64,000 bases of DNA, taken from the NCBI GenBank assembly GCA_036873755.1, contig JAVTVY010018855.1, positions 1-64,000 of the forward strand, read 5' to 3'. The DNA comes from Hanleya hanleyi. Lineage: Eukaryota > Mollusca > Polyplacophora > Lepidopleurida > Hanleyidae. The position numbers and the translations under genes are program-made. Below, piece by piece: positions 40,024 to 47,706 of the stretch. The notes beneath the pieces were generated by a model. That model was not told the origin of the DNA and searched no databases. It worked only from the letters and a program-made list of their open reading frames with translations. Numbering within the stretch: position 1 is the stretch's first letter; every line of letters begins with the position of its first letter.

Positions 40024-41920
40024 TCAGAATTTTTTTTTAAGAAAAAATATGTCAATTGATTGAGTTTTTTGTTTAGCAAAATTGTAGGCCTCCTACATGC
40101 ATAGAATCTTGGCTTCAGTTGTCAGCTGTCAATGGATGATTATGATACTTGATACACATGTTTCTTATGATTGGAGGATGCACCTGTGCTATTTATGAGA
40201 TGAAATATTAATTTCTGTCCAAATTATGTAATTAGTAATTTGCCAATTATAAGTTTTTTTGTTACATAAAAATGTACTGAAAAGTTGTCTGAATTTGTCG
40301 GGTTTCATTGGATGATTATGAAAACTGGTACACATATTTCATTTGATTTATGAGACGAAATATAAAGTTTCGTTCAAATTTTGAGGGTTTCATCTTGGTA
40401 ATTTGCCAATGATAATACATACAACATCTGTACATGGAAGGTTTGCTGAAGCTGTCGGCTTTCATTGGATGAGTTTGACACTTGACACAAGTTTAATGTG
40501 ATTCGAGGATGTGCATGTGCTATTCAAGAAATATGGTATGAAATATGATTTTTTTGTCCAAATTATCGCAGTTTAGGCTTTGAACGTTTCCCTTGATAAG
40601 GTTTTTTAAGGCAGAAAATTACATGTGCCCCAGTACATGATGCTCTACATATCTGTTCTCAATACTACTGCATCTTCAGCGGGAGACCCTGCAAGGCGAG
40701 ATGTTGGGGTTCTCAGAATGCTTGTTGAACAGTTACTGTTAGCACTACAGAATGAGTGTATGGTTATTAATAATCCGAATAGAAATAAAATTCCATATAT
40801 TTCTTCCAACCGTCTCTATTTTCTTCTCCATTCAGGTAGATTTTTGTAGCTTTTGGAAGATATCTCAATTGCTGCTATTTTTCTTATCTATTTTCAGACC
40901 TATCATCCAGTGTGCTATGAAGATGCTACTCAGGTGAGTCTGGTCTAGGATATGGAATTTGTATGGAACATGAAAGTTGTCCTGGGTGATATTCTGATCA
41001 TACAATGAGATCATGCTACAGTTCGCATTTACTATCTTCTCTAAAAGCGTTTCATTGGTTCATACTACTATCAATCAGAATCGTGGTCCATGTGTGAAAG
41101 TTTGTCAGTTACTTGCCGAAGGGCGGTGGTTCTCTCCGGGTACTCCGGCTTCCTTCACCAACCAAACTGACTCACCATATGAGTGAAACAAACTTGAGTG
41201 TGACATTAAGCCAAATTCCCTCCCTCCCTCAATCAGAATCATGACTGAGAATATTTTGGCCCCAAACAGGTCAGGTTTAATCAGGTTTGACAGGGCTTGT
41301 TTGATAAAAACCTTTATAATAATATGTAAGGGTAAGAACTGTGAAAAATTGTTACTTAGATAAACCTATGGGATCTTGTATCACTAAAACTGTGTGTTTT
41401 GGCACACTGTGTGAAGTAATATATTGTACTGGAACCTATATGAAGTATTTATATTAACACTGTCGAAAGAAGAAGAGAATGGTATGTACATGTATAATAA
41501 AAGCTGAACACTGATAATATTTTATAGGGTGCTTCTTTTGATGCTGGTCCCAGTCCCACTGATGCTCCCCTGGTGAACCCACTCAACATCACGGTCTCTC
41601 AGACAGAGGAATCTACTGAATCTACAAACTCAACCAAACAGGCAGATGTAGTGAAAACAGAATCTGAAGGTGTAACTGTAAAAACAGAATCAGAATCTGA
41701 AGTTTTAAATCCAGAAATGGTGGTTGCTGTGAAAACTGAACCAGGAAGTGAAACTGTTACAAAAACTGAATCAGCAAGTGAAACTGTTACAGAAACTGTT
41801 GCAGAAACTGTAACAGGAACTGAACCTCCAGAATCTGTAGACACTGCCGTTAAAGAAGAACCAATGGAAACATCTGCAACTGGTGAGGATGACAGTAAAG
41901 AAACTGAACCTGTCAGTTGA
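4953..41920 (+). CDS. PCF11: PCF11 orthologue, cleavage and polyadenylation factor subunit (14 exons, 2154 aa)
   Basis: Pcf11 is a nuclear CF II subunit. It binds Ser2-phosphorylated RNA polymerase II CTD through its N-terminal CID, and acts with CLP1 in 3'-end cleavage and transcription termination. Coding exons: 4953-5111, 17321-17449, 21712-21891, 25749-25937, 26194-27842, 28254-31336, 31695-31837, 35269-35336, 35901-36084, 36706-36748, 37373-37488, 37999-38091, 40898-40933, 41528-41920. All junctions are GT-AG and the phases join without a break. Order: CID (about 5-135), Gln-rich coiled coil (157-219), Ser/Lys/Arg-rich region (220-768), a beta-type GPP..LDG repeat block (about 1184-1447), GGMMPQ repeats (about 1507-1627), zinc module 1, WYYS..DWI block, zinc module 2, acidic tail. 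Start: ATG 4953 has A at -3 and G at +4; the in-frame ATG at 4938 has a poor context. It is longer than the human protein, which is about 1555 aa. Confidence 0.93.
7541..7720. mobile_element. 180-bp MITE with TGCTA target duplication
   Basis: Inverted ends CAAGGCTTGCTTTTC (left) and GAAAAGCAAGGCTTG (right, 7706-7720) differ by one base when one is reversed. The element is flanked on both sides by TGCTA (7536-7540 and 7721-7725). No coding capacity. Superfamily not assigned. Confidence 0.65.
8314..9474 (+). mobile_element. hAT-like DNA transposon remnant (1161 bp)
   Basis: The left end CATGGTTCGCACAC and right end GTGTACGAACCCTG form an imperfect terminal inverted repeat. Both ends contain CCTTGAAAA-rich subterminal repeats (8330-8430 and 9405-9450). 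The element is bracketed by CATATA (8308-8313 and 9475-9480). Inside is one zinc-finger exon of a transposase. The 6-bp duplication is short for hAT, which normally makes 8 bp, so the outer bases may have eroded or the assignment may be wrong. Confidence 0.65.
8896..9105 (+). pseudogene. Transposase N-terminal zinc-finger fragment
   Basis: A 69-codon ORF reading NTNWLKDDKYKDWL, then VCKKDIDVGKMGESAL and TSHMCGKTH. Spacing and residues resemble the BED-type finger at the N-terminus of hAT-family transposases found in animal genomes. The first Cys of the expected C-x2-C pair is Gly here, and no catalytic domain follows, so it is a remnant. It lies within the 8314-9474 element. Confidence 0.55.
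10308..10583 (+). pseudogene. TTF-type zinc-finger remnant of a second hAT-like transposase
   Basis: An ATG at 10,308 opens an acidic/Lys-rich N-terminus interrupted by a TAG at 10,416-10,418. The same frame later reads FPKECLTKYPWI. After a frameshift near 10,495 another frame gives VMFCFDCRKF and GNSNF, ending at a donor-like CGGTATG (10,582-10,588). The pattern (Pro-Trp, then C-x2-C, then Gly-x-Ser-Asn-Phe) is that of TTF fingers in hAT transposases and ZNF862-like proteins. It is clearly broken. The element's ends were not found; a CCGTCC...GGACGG palindrome near 9838-9852 may mark one. Confidence 0.45.
13093..13239. mobile_element. 147-bp MITE, G-capped TIR family, copy 1
   Basis: The left end GGGGCCATTCAAGTATTACG and right end TAATACTTGAATGCCCCCC are inverted repeats of about 18-20 bp. 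The flanks are AA on both sides. The same termini occur at 16,148-16,268. Confidence 0.65.
16148..16268. mobile_element. 121-bp MITE, G-capped TIR family, copy 2
   Basis: The left end GGGGTGCATTCAAGTATTA and right end AATACTTGAATGCCCCCCC match the termini of the element at 13,093-13,239. The interior is different and G-rich. Confidence 0.6.
17321..17449 (+). CDS. PCF11: PCF11 exon 2 (CID middle)
   Basis: Encodes residues 54-96, beginning AKSSEKLPVLYLIDS and ending CGVFEK. Phase 0 at both ends. The acceptor follows TTGTACAG and the donor is GTTAGC. Confidence 0.93.
17450..21711 (+). other. PCF11 intron 2 (4.3 kb)
   Basis: Mostly AT-rich unique-looking sequence to about 18,900. From 19,325 to 19,815 there is a diverged direct repeat around GGGCCTAGGCGG (19,387 and 19,697). 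It ends in CTAGTGACGCCCCTG (19,809-19,823), which looks like a transposon terminus, but I found no matching left end. A long hairpin follows at 20,988. Confidence 0.55.
20988..21114. repeat. Perfect 58-bp inverted repeat (hairpin) with 11-nt loop
   Basis: Arms 20,988-21,045 and 21,057-21,114 are exact reverse complements, separated by ATCGCAGCAAC. Homology stops abruptly at both outer ends. It lies 600 bp before PCF11 exon 3. Transcribed, it would fold into a perfect 58-bp duplex. Confidence 0.9.
21712..21891 (+). CDS. PCF11: PCF11 exon 3 (CID end)
   Basis: Encodes residues 97-156: VDEKTRQSMFKLRQTW, then KLYMIDVRVN and DPAWPI, the last CID helices and the conserved linker. Phase 0. The acceptor is AATCTAG and the donor GTAAAT at 21892. 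Confidence 0.93.
22145..22409. repeat. Foldback element (imperfect inverted arms of ~105 bp)
   Basis: The left arm starts ATTCAACTTATCGTAACTTA and the right arm ends TAAGTTACGGTAAGTTAAAT. The arms remain complementary, with small indels, through TCTATTGACATTTAA and its inverse, meeting around 22,250-22,300. It ends only a few bases before the head of the next element at 22,416. Confidence 0.7.
22416..24462 (+). mobile_element. Family-2 tandem-repeat element, copy 1 (HINE/pearl-like candidate)
   Basis: The 5' end is ATACGCCCGC followed by a CCGCCAAAAGGC-type hairpin, and is preceded by TTTTT. A degenerate array of ~130-150-bp units follows (GTGAGTGGAT ... GTCGCATACC ... AGGTCAAAGGTCA ... AATCAGGAAATCA). 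A unique ~760-bp tail ends in GGGCGTAT (complementary to the 5' end), then AGCCCCTTGGGCT (short hairpin) and CTTGTT. The same order of parts is present at 43,383-45,620. The asymmetric terminal inverted repeat, 3' hairpin and central tandem repeats are the known architecture of Helentron-associated elements. No protein is encoded. It lies in PCF11 intron 3. Confidence 0.7.
24463..25748 (+). other. PCF11 intron 3, remainder
   Basis: No gene, tandem repeat or element end recognised. Some short AT-rich runs only. Confidence 0.5.
25749..25937 (+). CDS. PCF11: PCF11 exon 4 (Gln/Glu-rich coiled coil)
   Basis: Encodes residues 157-219, rich in Q, E, K and L with heptad-like spacing (QQLIAKQQELLKLQQERL). 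It matches the coiled-coil stretch that follows the CID in animal Pcf11. Phase 0; donor GTATGC at 25938. The following intron (25938-26193) holds nothing recognisable. Confidence 0.9.
26194..27842 (+). CDS. PCF11: PCF11 exon 5 (Ser/Lys/Arg-rich low-complexity region)
   Basis: Encodes residues 220-769 (last codon split). It opens with RDPR-type repeats (SARDPRVSRDPRRGSKDPR), then Ser/Lys tracts and imperfect SKSDDGK-like repeats of about 10 residues (26,755-26,960). An RS/RD-rich stretch and a Lys/Glu-rich charged segment end it. No folded domain is visible and the region is probably disordered. It leaves in phase 2; the donor is GTTTGT. Confidence 0.88.
27960..28109. mobile_element. 150-bp pogo/Tigger-like MITE
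   Basis: The left end CAGTGAAACCTGT and right end ACACAGGTTTCCC form an imperfect TIR. The dinucleotide TA flanks both sides (27,958-27,959 and 28,110-28,111), as expected for Tc1/mariner-pogo type insertion. It lies inside PCF11 intron 5 (27,843-28,253). Non-coding. Confidence 0.6.
28254..31336 (+). CDS. PCF11: PCF11 exon 6 (large central exon: DIDLR motifs, beta repeats, GGMMPQ repeats)
   Basis: 3083 nt, residues 769-1797. It contains LPLNSPSSIRWAKYK near the start and four D-[IV]-D-[LM]-R motifs (28,447-29,090). A block of about 260 residues follows in which GPPR / LDG-FE units alternate (29,490-30,290), probably a beta-strand repeat. After that come about a dozen imperfect GGMMPQQP-type repeats (30,470-30,830), then a Met/Pro/Gln-rich tail. 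The acceptor is TTCCAG at 28,253 and the donor CAG|GTACAG at 31,337. Reading past the donor adds only a 10-residue tail and a stop at 31,368, so intron retention would truncate the protein. Confidence 0.9.
31337..31694 (+). other. PCF11 intron 6
   Basis: 358 bp of AT-rich sequence, nothing recognised beyond splice sites. Confidence 0.6.
31695..31837 (+). CDS. PCF11: PCF11 exon 7
   Basis: Residues 1797-1844, with the conserved block FDVGSLFQKLVSSGII followed by an acidic/Lys-rich run. The acceptor is a tandem CAGCAG (31,692-31,697), so starts at 31,695 or 31,698 are both in frame and would differ by one residue. The donor is GTATGT. Confidence 0.88.
32165..34545. mobile_element. Long-TIR element in PCF11 intron 7
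   Basis: The left side (about 32,165-32,480) reads in inverse orientation like the right side (about 34,210-34,545). Shared blocks include ATGCCATTTTTCAACGAAAT with its inverse, GACCTAGTTTTCGAAAAATC with its inverse, and the GACATGTACAAACAT region. The arms are diverged and about 300 bp long. The 1.7-kb middle has no convincing gene; a 110-codon ORF at 32,788-33,120 is unrecognised. C-rich and G-rich runs at 32,483-32,520. Boundaries are approximate. Confidence 0.55.
34780..35100. repeat. Solo terminal repeat related to the intron-7 element
   Basis: A third diverged copy of the same terminus: GGCGGCCATCTTGGATTTTG, AGGTCACCCAGGTCGGGCAC, then CATGCTTTAATCCGGC and TCACGATTATTCAC, in the orientation of the right arm. 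It ends about 170 bp before exon 8. Confidence 0.55.
35269..35336 (+). CDS. PCF11: PCF11 exon 8
   Basis: 68-nt exon coding DFPEEKIEDVPDISDFNLAK and two Lys codons, the second split. The acceptor is TTTGTAG and the donor GTAAGTG. It joins in phase 2 to exon 9. Confidence 0.88.
35337..35900 (+). other. PCF11 intron 8
   Basis: AT-rich, no repeat or gene recognised. Confidence 0.6.
35901..36084 (+). CDS. PCF11: PCF11 exon 9 (first zinc module and WYYS block)
   Basis: Starts RYNGVIQRIYTGIQCSSCG and carries C-x2-C ... H-x4-H (CSSC ... HLDWH), the first zinc-binding module of Pcf11. It ends in RKWYYSIN, the first half of the conserved WYYS..DWI segment near the CLP1-binding region of the family. 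Donor GTAAGT. Confidence 0.93.
36111..36418 (+). repeat. Seven identical 44-bp tandem repeats in PCF11 intron 9
   Basis: The unit begins ACTGATCCTTCACTATAACA and ends GGTAGTCTT. Copies start at 36,111, 36,155, 36,199, 36,243, 36,287, 36,331 and 36,375 with no base differences that I can see. The array begins 26 bp after the exon 9 donor. The rest of the intron (36,419-36,705) is unremarkable. Confidence 0.95.
36706..36748 (+). CDS. PCF11: PCF11 exon 10 (DWI motif)
   Basis: 43-nt exon encoding DWIQYEEIEESEER. It completes the WYYS..DWI..EEI block conserved in Pcf11. The acceptor is CCACAG; it leaves in phase 1. Confidence 0.88.
36749..37998 (+). other. PCF11 introns 10 and 11 (around exon 11)
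   Basis: No element recognised. Intron 11 has a short direct repeat of ACCATGGTCTACC at 37,538-37,550 and 37,557-37,569. Confidence 0.5.
37373..37488 (+). CDS. PCF11: PCF11 exon 11
   Basis: Encodes ARSSIFERMQQSN, then a linker with AGEEIIRCPPASGNEND, between the DWI block and the second zinc module. The acceptor is TTTGACAG and the donor GTAAGT. Confidence 0.85.
37999..38091 (+). CDS. PCF11: PCF11 exon 12 (second zinc module, first half)
   Basis: VCEICGEPFEQYFDEDEEAW followed by HLRDAV: the C-x2-C and W-H residues of the C-terminal zinc module, 31 codons, phase 0 at both ends. Donor GTATGT. Confidence 0.92.
38456..39300 (+). repeat. Pair of direct repeats (family 3) in PCF11 intron 12
   Basis: A ~230-bp module starting CGGCCATTTTGGC, GTATTGTC, TCGCCATGT and running through AAAACCGCT, ACACTTATTTATCTA and GGCTCCCCTCGGCC occurs at about 38,460-38,710 and again at about 39,060-39,300. 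Diverged TTACAGAGTTATGCCCCTTT units lie between them. It resembles the head-plus-internal-repeat layout of families 1 and 2 but is incomplete. Confidence 0.6.
39987..40017. repeat. (TA)n microsatellite
   Basis: About 31 bp of uninterrupted AT dinucleotides in PCF11 intron 12. Confidence 0.9.
40115..40565 (+). repeat. Three diverged ~165-bp units in intron 12
   Basis: GTCRGSTTTCATTGGATGA-type blocks recur near 40,118, 40,297 and 40,456. Each is followed by a GATACACA-like block, a GAAATAT block and GTCCAAATT. Degenerate and non-coding. Confidence 0.5.
40898..40933 (+). CDS. PCF11: PCF11 exon 13 (second zinc module, second half)
   Basis: 12-codon micro-exon TYHPVCYEDATQ, supplying the H-x2-C pair that closes the second zinc module. 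The acceptor is TTTTCAG and the donor GTGAGT. Skipping it would keep the frame but destroy the zinc site. Confidence 0.9.
41113..41237 (+). mobile_element. SINE 3' region in PCF11 intron 13
   Basis: GGTTCTCTCCGGGTACTCCG, CTTCCTTCACCAACC, then GTGACATTAAGCCAAA and three CCCT units at the end. This matches the tail layout of invertebrate tRNA-type SINEs as I know them. No promoter head with A and B boxes is recognisable upstream, so it is probably 5'-truncated. A different family from the 5S-derived SINEs. Confidence 0.5.
41528..41920 (+). CDS. PCF11: PCF11 exon 14 (acidic C-terminal tail and stop)
   Basis: Starts GASFDAGPSPTDAPLVNPLN, matching the Pcf11 C-terminal segment around VNPLNI. A tail of imperfect VKTESE / SETVT repeats follows. 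It contains several V-K-T-E and V-K-E-E sequences of the sumoylation-consensus type (psi-K-x-E). Stop TGA 41,918-41,920. Confidence 0.9.
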   Translation, partial: GASFDAGPSPTDAPLVNPLNITVSQTEESTESTNSTKQADVVKTESEGVTVKTESESEVLNPEMVVAVKTEPGSETVTKTESASETVTETVAETVTGTEPPESVDTAVKEEPMETSATGEDDSKETEPVS

Positions 41921-42117
41921 TAATAACTTGTTATGGACACTGTGTTTGTGTGGTTGTCTTACGAATGAACGTGATTGCACAATTACTACTAAGTCAAAGA
42001 ACCTACTTCAGTGCTGCTGAAGGTCAAAAAACTGTGATTTTAATGAAAAGTATTTTATTATTAGAGGTTGTGTTTTCTTGGTATGGCTAAGTGAAATACT
42101 AAACTAACTTCTGATTA

Positions 42118-42242
42118 AATAAAATAAATCAAAAGACTGATAAATACTTGTGTAGAACATTCTAGTTTTGAGTTACATGCAGAACAAAGCATTGAAAATC
42201 TTTAGGTTAGAGAGAACTATCTCTCTGAAATGGCTTAATAAA
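42118..42242 (+). terminator. Candidate PCF11 poly(A) signals
   Basis: AATAAA occurs at 42,118-42,123, 42,123-42,128 and 42,237-42,242, about 200-320 nt after the stop codon. The sequence from here to about 43,260 is AT-rich, free of recognisable repeats and could be a longer 3' UTR. The true end needs transcript data. Confidence 0.45.
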
Positions 42243-43382
42243 TTTTGACTGATTCATCACAACACTCCCAGATCTTCAGCTTATATATTGTTACATGTCG
42301 TAACAGTGATTTTTCAATGAAAGTGTGCATATATCACATGTATATAGTCTAGTTTTCAGTAGAGAACAAATTGTCTATTATTATGCAAATTAGATGGACA
42401 AAATGTTTTTGTTTTTTAATACCATCTGATGCAGATATATGGTCATCGGATATCTCTTATTTTGATATAATCTCGACTTTGTTGAGCAAAAACGATCTTT
42501 TCGAACTTCATTTTAGAGAGGTAGTTCTCTATAACCTCTTTAGGTGGTTTTGTATGTATATATGTAACAGAATCATGTAAATTTTTCCTGGTGCTATCTG
42601 TGATTTTATGGTCAGAAATGTATGTTCTGATTGTGCTGAGTGGTTTTAATATTCTCAGGTTCAAGTATAAGGGTGAATTTTGTTGTAGCAGGTCATCATT
42701 TTAGGTAAATGTAAAAAATTTGCAAATTGCATAGTGCCACTGTTATTATATGGCTGATAACTTAAGAACTGTACTCTATCGAGTATGCCTGAAAATCAGA
42801 AATTTCCTATCTTTTGAAAATGGTTACTACAAGTGTCTTAAAATCCGTCTTCATCATGTTCATATTACAGTGACATTGTATTCTGTCTTTAAGTTGTATT
42901 CTTATGTACATATTTGTAAAGTCTACATGGTGTTAGTTCATCGGACAAGTTATCTGGTGTTTTTAAAATGAAAAGACAGATTTTCTTGTATATTTGTACA
43001 TACATTCTGTATAGAAACAGGGACATTTATGAGTTTCTCAAGAAAAGAAGATTGTATAGTCAGGTACATCAGTTTTATTCTCTGAATGTGTCTTAAAAGT
43101 TTACCAACATTCTCTAGTATTCCAGAACTTGACTGTCAGATTAGCAGATGGAATCAAATTGGGTAAAATAGTAATGTTTTCATTTCCGATAAATTATTGG
43201 CATTTCAGGGAAAATGTAATTATTTGTTATTATATTACACCTTGATTGAAATACATGTCACAACTTCAAGATATTTAGTTTGTTTATTTTTAACCCCCCC
43301 CAGCATATATGTCCAGCGGATATAGCGATAGCCACGAAAGTCTGTCCGTATTTCTTGTCAATGCAAGTCCTCCTTCATTTTT

Positions 43383-45620
43383 ATACGCCCGCCAAAAGGC
43401 GGACGTATTATGTGATGGCGGTTTCCGTCGTGTCCGGTCTATATCTGGAACAGTTTTCTGTTTACAGTTCCAATTTTTGGTGAGTGGATACCCCACAGGG
43501 AGACGATGTGTCGCGTACCAAACTCAAGGTCGAGGTCAGAGGTCAAAGGTCACTGGCCTAAAGAACAGGAAATCACTGAAGTGTTCGTGTCCGGTCTATA
43601 TCTGTGAACGTTTTCTATCCAAAGTCGCAATTTTTCGTGAGTGGATACGCTAGGTGAAGACAATGTGTCGCGTACCAAAATTAAGATCGAGGTCAGAGGT
43701 CAAAGGTCACTGTTGCCTAAAATCAGGAAATCATGGATCATTGACAGTTTTCTACCTACAGTTCTAATTTTTGGTGAGTGGATGCCCTAGGGGGAACGAT
43801 GTGTTACATACCAAATGTAGGTCGAGGTCAGAGGTCAAAGGTCAGTGTGACTGAAAAATCAGGAAATCAAAAATTTCTAATTTTTTGTGAGTGGATTCAA
43901 TAGGGGGAAATGAAGTGTCGCATACCAAGAAATAGGTCAAGGTCACAAGGTGAAAGGTCAGGAAATTATTGAAAATAACTTTTTTGTGTCAGTAGATACA
44001 TTAGGGGGACACGATGTGTCGCATATCAAAATGTAGGTCAAGGTCAAAGGTCAAGCTCACTGTGACCCCAAAATTGTAAAAATTGTTAAAAATCATGATT
44101 TTTTTAGTCCATTGGGAAATTACGGGGAGTGGCTTTGTCATATACCAAAATTTAGATCCAGGTCAATAGTCAAGGTCACTGTGACCCCAGAATCAAGGTC
44201 AAAGGTCAGTGTGACCTAAAAAACATGAAATCATTAAAAATTACGAATTTTTTGTGAGTGGTCAATAGGCGGAAATGAAGTGTCGCATACCAAAAATTAG
44301 GTCGTCAAAGGTCAGTGACCTCAAAATCAGGAAATTATTTAAAATGACCTCTTTTTGTGTCAGTAGATAAATTAGGGGGACACGATGTGTCACATACCAA
44401 AAGGTAGGTCAAGGTCAAAGGTTAAGGTCACTGACCCCAAAATCATGAAATTGTTAAAAATCATTATTTTTTGTGGAGACGGTTTGTCATGTATCAAAAT
44501 TTAGGTCCAGGTCAATAGTCAAGGTCACTGTGACTCCATAATAAAAAAATCATTGAAAATTACTTTTTTTTTGTCAGTAGATACATTAGGGAACATGATG
44601 TGTCACATACCAAAATGTAGGTCAAGGCTGAATGTCAAGGTCACTGAGCCCCAAAATCATGAAATTCATAAAAATCATGATTTTTTTTGTGTCCATTGAT
44701 ACATTGAGGGAAGACGATGTGTCGTGTACCAGAATTTAGGTCAAGGTCAAAGGTGAAGGTCACTGTGACCCCAAAATCAGGAAATCATTAAAAATAACTT
44801 TTTTTTTGCCAGTAGATACATCAGAGGGACATGTGTTGCATACCAAAATGTGGGTCAATGGTCAAGGTCACTGTGACCCCAAAATCAACAAATCATTAAA
44901 AGTAACATTTTCATATGCCTGTCGAAGACGAGGTCGTGTAATGCGATGTTGCCTCCGGTCCATTCATCCATTAACATTTGTTGTCCATGCGATATCTCCG
45001 GTTTCAAGGTATGGATTGCTACCAAACTTTGAGTACCGGTATGTCTTACTCACATGGCAAAGAGGAGCCATAAATTTTTAGATCAATTTGTCAAAGGTCA
45101 AGGTCACAGTCTCCCAAAACTGAATAAGTTTATCTGACTCTATGTGTTAGGTTGGAATATTCTCTCCCCTTCATGTACATGTATATGGTATTGTCCTGTG
45201 GAGTTGTCTCCCATGTTTGAAACAGCTACATTCAGTTACACTGTCGTGAAATAAAAACCATACATTTACTAATTTAACAGGGAGGGGGTCCTTTATGAAC
45301 TTCATACCTGTTTATTAACTCAAGAACAAAGGTTTACTTCATCACTTTTTCCTTCATGAGAAACATTTGCAGGAAAACTACTATTTTCATGTGTTTGACT
45401 ATTGTCAAACTGACTATTCAGTGTCGGATATGTGAGCTCTCAGCTCTTGCTTCAAGGTTAACTAGTTACCAAGAGTTGAGCTTATGTTAGTTTATCATTC
45501 ACTATAAGATGTGATATATCTTACATTCTCAGACGCACAAGGCTATTAAACAACCTTGAAATTTGGACCAATGTAATTCCAGATAAGCGGGCGTATATTG
45601 AAGCCCTTGGGCTCTTGTTG
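43383..45620 (+). mobile_element. Family-2 tandem-repeat element, copy 2
   Basis: Head ATACGCCCGC (43,383-43,392) with the CCGCC-AAAA-GGCGG hairpin, then about 11 degenerate array units. A unique tail from about 44,910 follows, then GCGGGCGTAT at 45,587-45,596 (exact complement of the head), hairpin AGCCC-TT-GGGCT (45,602-45,613) and CTTGTT. Same orientation as the intron-3 copy and about 190 bp longer. The element starts right after a TTTTT run and is followed directly by a satellite array. Confidence 0.72.
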
Positions 45621-46727
45621 ATACAGTTCACACGATAATTTGTGGATATTACCAGCACAGTCTGAAGATGCGCATGTGCCCCCATTGACAGAGGATTTTT
45701 CCTTACTGAGTTATTGCCCTTTACAGTTCAGAATACTGTATATTAAATGATATCATCTTGTCAACGCAACTCTTATACTTTTGATACGTTTAACATAATA
45801 CTCGGTGAATATTATTGACCCAATCTGGAGATGCACATATATATATACCCTTCCCATTGACAGATGATCATTCCTAACGGAGTTATTACCCTTTACAGTT
45901 CTAAATACTGTACATTGTATGATATCTTCTTGTCACCGCAATTTCTCTATACTTTTGATACGGTTAACATAATACTGGTGGATATTATCAGAACAGTCTG
46001 GAGATGTGCATGTGCTCTTCCCATTGATGGAGGATTTTTCACTGGGGGGGTGGGGGGGTAAGCGATCGTGTGAACGTAAAAAAAACCCCATCTCTAGTAC
46101 GGAGAAAAAAGAAAAAAATAATCCAAATACGAAGAACGAAGAAAAAACAATTCGTGAAGAATTCAAGAGTGTCTTTATCAGCTACCACGCTGTTTAATAG
46201 TAGATGCAGCGGAGTAAACATCGGAAAACGTTGGAAATTGTCCACAGTTGACAACATATTTCATTATATACTCCAAAATAACCCATATAAGTAACTTGAG
46301 TGATATTTAAGGACGCAATTTTGATTTCTAAATTTGATAATCAGCTAATCGTCCGATAAAGCTAATGCAATTTCTATGTAAATTAACATCTAAAACAGTT
46401 ATTGGTCATTGCGAACGCAACAGAAGAATGAGCAAATCAGAGCACTTTAAACCAAACATCAACGTGCCCCTCCAGTGCAATGTTTTGAGAGAAAAAGGGG
46501 AAATATTCTGTTTTCCTGAGAGTGAAAATATAAATAAAACGCATGTCCCTTCCACGGCTCCGTACAAAGTCGTTGCTCCGTGAAAACATAACCTAATTTC
46601 TGAGAGTTTTAACAGGAGAAGTCCTTCCAGGTAATAGCACTGGCTGTTAGGTATCTTGTTACTCATGTTTTCACTTTGTATTACTATTTCTTGTAGTACA
46701 CTGAACTATTGTGTGTTTGATATGGTT

Positions 46728-46788
46728 TCTCGGCCATAACCAATGTGAATTGTGTTAGTGCCAATAAAGAATTGAATTGAATTGAATT
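46728..46788 (+). mobile_element. LINE 3' tail, (GAATT)n type
   Basis: CATAACCAATGTGAATTGTG ... GCCAATAAA followed by about four GAATT units. It is clearly related to the 3' UTR end of the LINE at 1-4493 (TAACCAATGTGATTTGTG ... GCCAATAAA) but has a different tail repeat, so it belongs to a sister subfamily. Confidence 0.65.
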
Positions 46789-46794
46789 AACCTA

Positions 46795-46945
46795 CAGGGC
46801 GGCGCCGCGGGGGAAAAATCCCGGCCTGTATATCTGGTCACATTAGGACCAAAATCATGAAAAAGTCACCCAGCTTTTGTTGAAACTGGGGGTGCTGAGT
46901 CCCCATCCAAATTGGGAGCTGCCCCCCCCGCTTCCGCCGCCCCTG
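46795..46945. mobile_element. MITE with CAGGG...CCCTG ends
   Basis: The left end CAGGGCGGCG and right end CGCCGCCCCTG form a short imperfect TIR around 150 bp of non-coding sequence with a GGGGGTGCTGAGTCC core. It directly follows the LINE tail. Confidence 0.5.
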
Positions 46946-47706
46946 AATATGATGCACATCTGAGGCTTACTGAGGTCGATCATGGCGTGTTTCCTCTCTT
47001 TGCCGCCAATAAATTTATTTTCGGTGGCACAAATATTAGGATCAAGGTAATATATTGCCTCAACTATTTGTGGTCCACGGTGTGAGCGGTTGCAGCCACG
47101 CTGTCCTCATTCATGGCCTCCATGTTGTTGCACTCATGATCACATCATTCTCCACAACAGGGTTGTTTCGACACACACAGAAGAGCTGAATCCGCTAGAG
47201 TTGCTTGCAGGCAAGCAATTTATACGAGAGTGACGGTGTGAACGGGAACGTAAATAACGAATCTCACAAAACGAGGAACGCAAAATTATAACTTGGTGGA
47301 ACAGAGAACAGAGAATTAAAAATAGGAAAATACGGTGAACGTGGAATACGTCCAGAACGTGTGTACGCAAAATTAGTTTTCCTCAGAACTGAGAACGGAT
47401 AATGAAAATTACCCCAAAACGGAGTACGAAAATACCCCTTGGCCCCCCCCCCGCTTCACTGAGTTATTGCCCTTTACAGTTCGAAATCTGTAGATTAAAT
47501 GATCTTGTCAATACAACTCCTATACTTTTGATATGGTTCACATAGTACTTGGTGGATATCATCGGCACAGTCTGAAGATGTGTTTGTGCTCTTCCCGTTG
47601 ACAGAGGTGTGTTCCTTTACAGTGCAAAATGCAGTATATTAAATGATATCTCGTTTGATACCTTTATTGGCACAGTCTGAAGATGAGCATGTGCCCCTCA
47701 GGTTGA

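Larger units (their letters stand above)
46044..47454. mobile_element. 1.4-kb G-capped insertion in the satellite, TSD TTCACT
   Basis: The insertion starts with a G run (GGGGGGGTGGGGGGG) and ends in a C run. It is flanked by TTCACT at 46,038-46,043 and 47,455-47,460. Removing it and one TTCACT restores a continuous satellite unit. The interior has odd AACG/GAACG-rich stretches near both ends (46,070-46,150 and 47,235-47,430). On the minus strand near 47,110 there is a short start-like ORF, otherwise no recognisable gene. It contains a LINE tail and a MITE. Superfamily unassigned. Confidence 0.65.
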
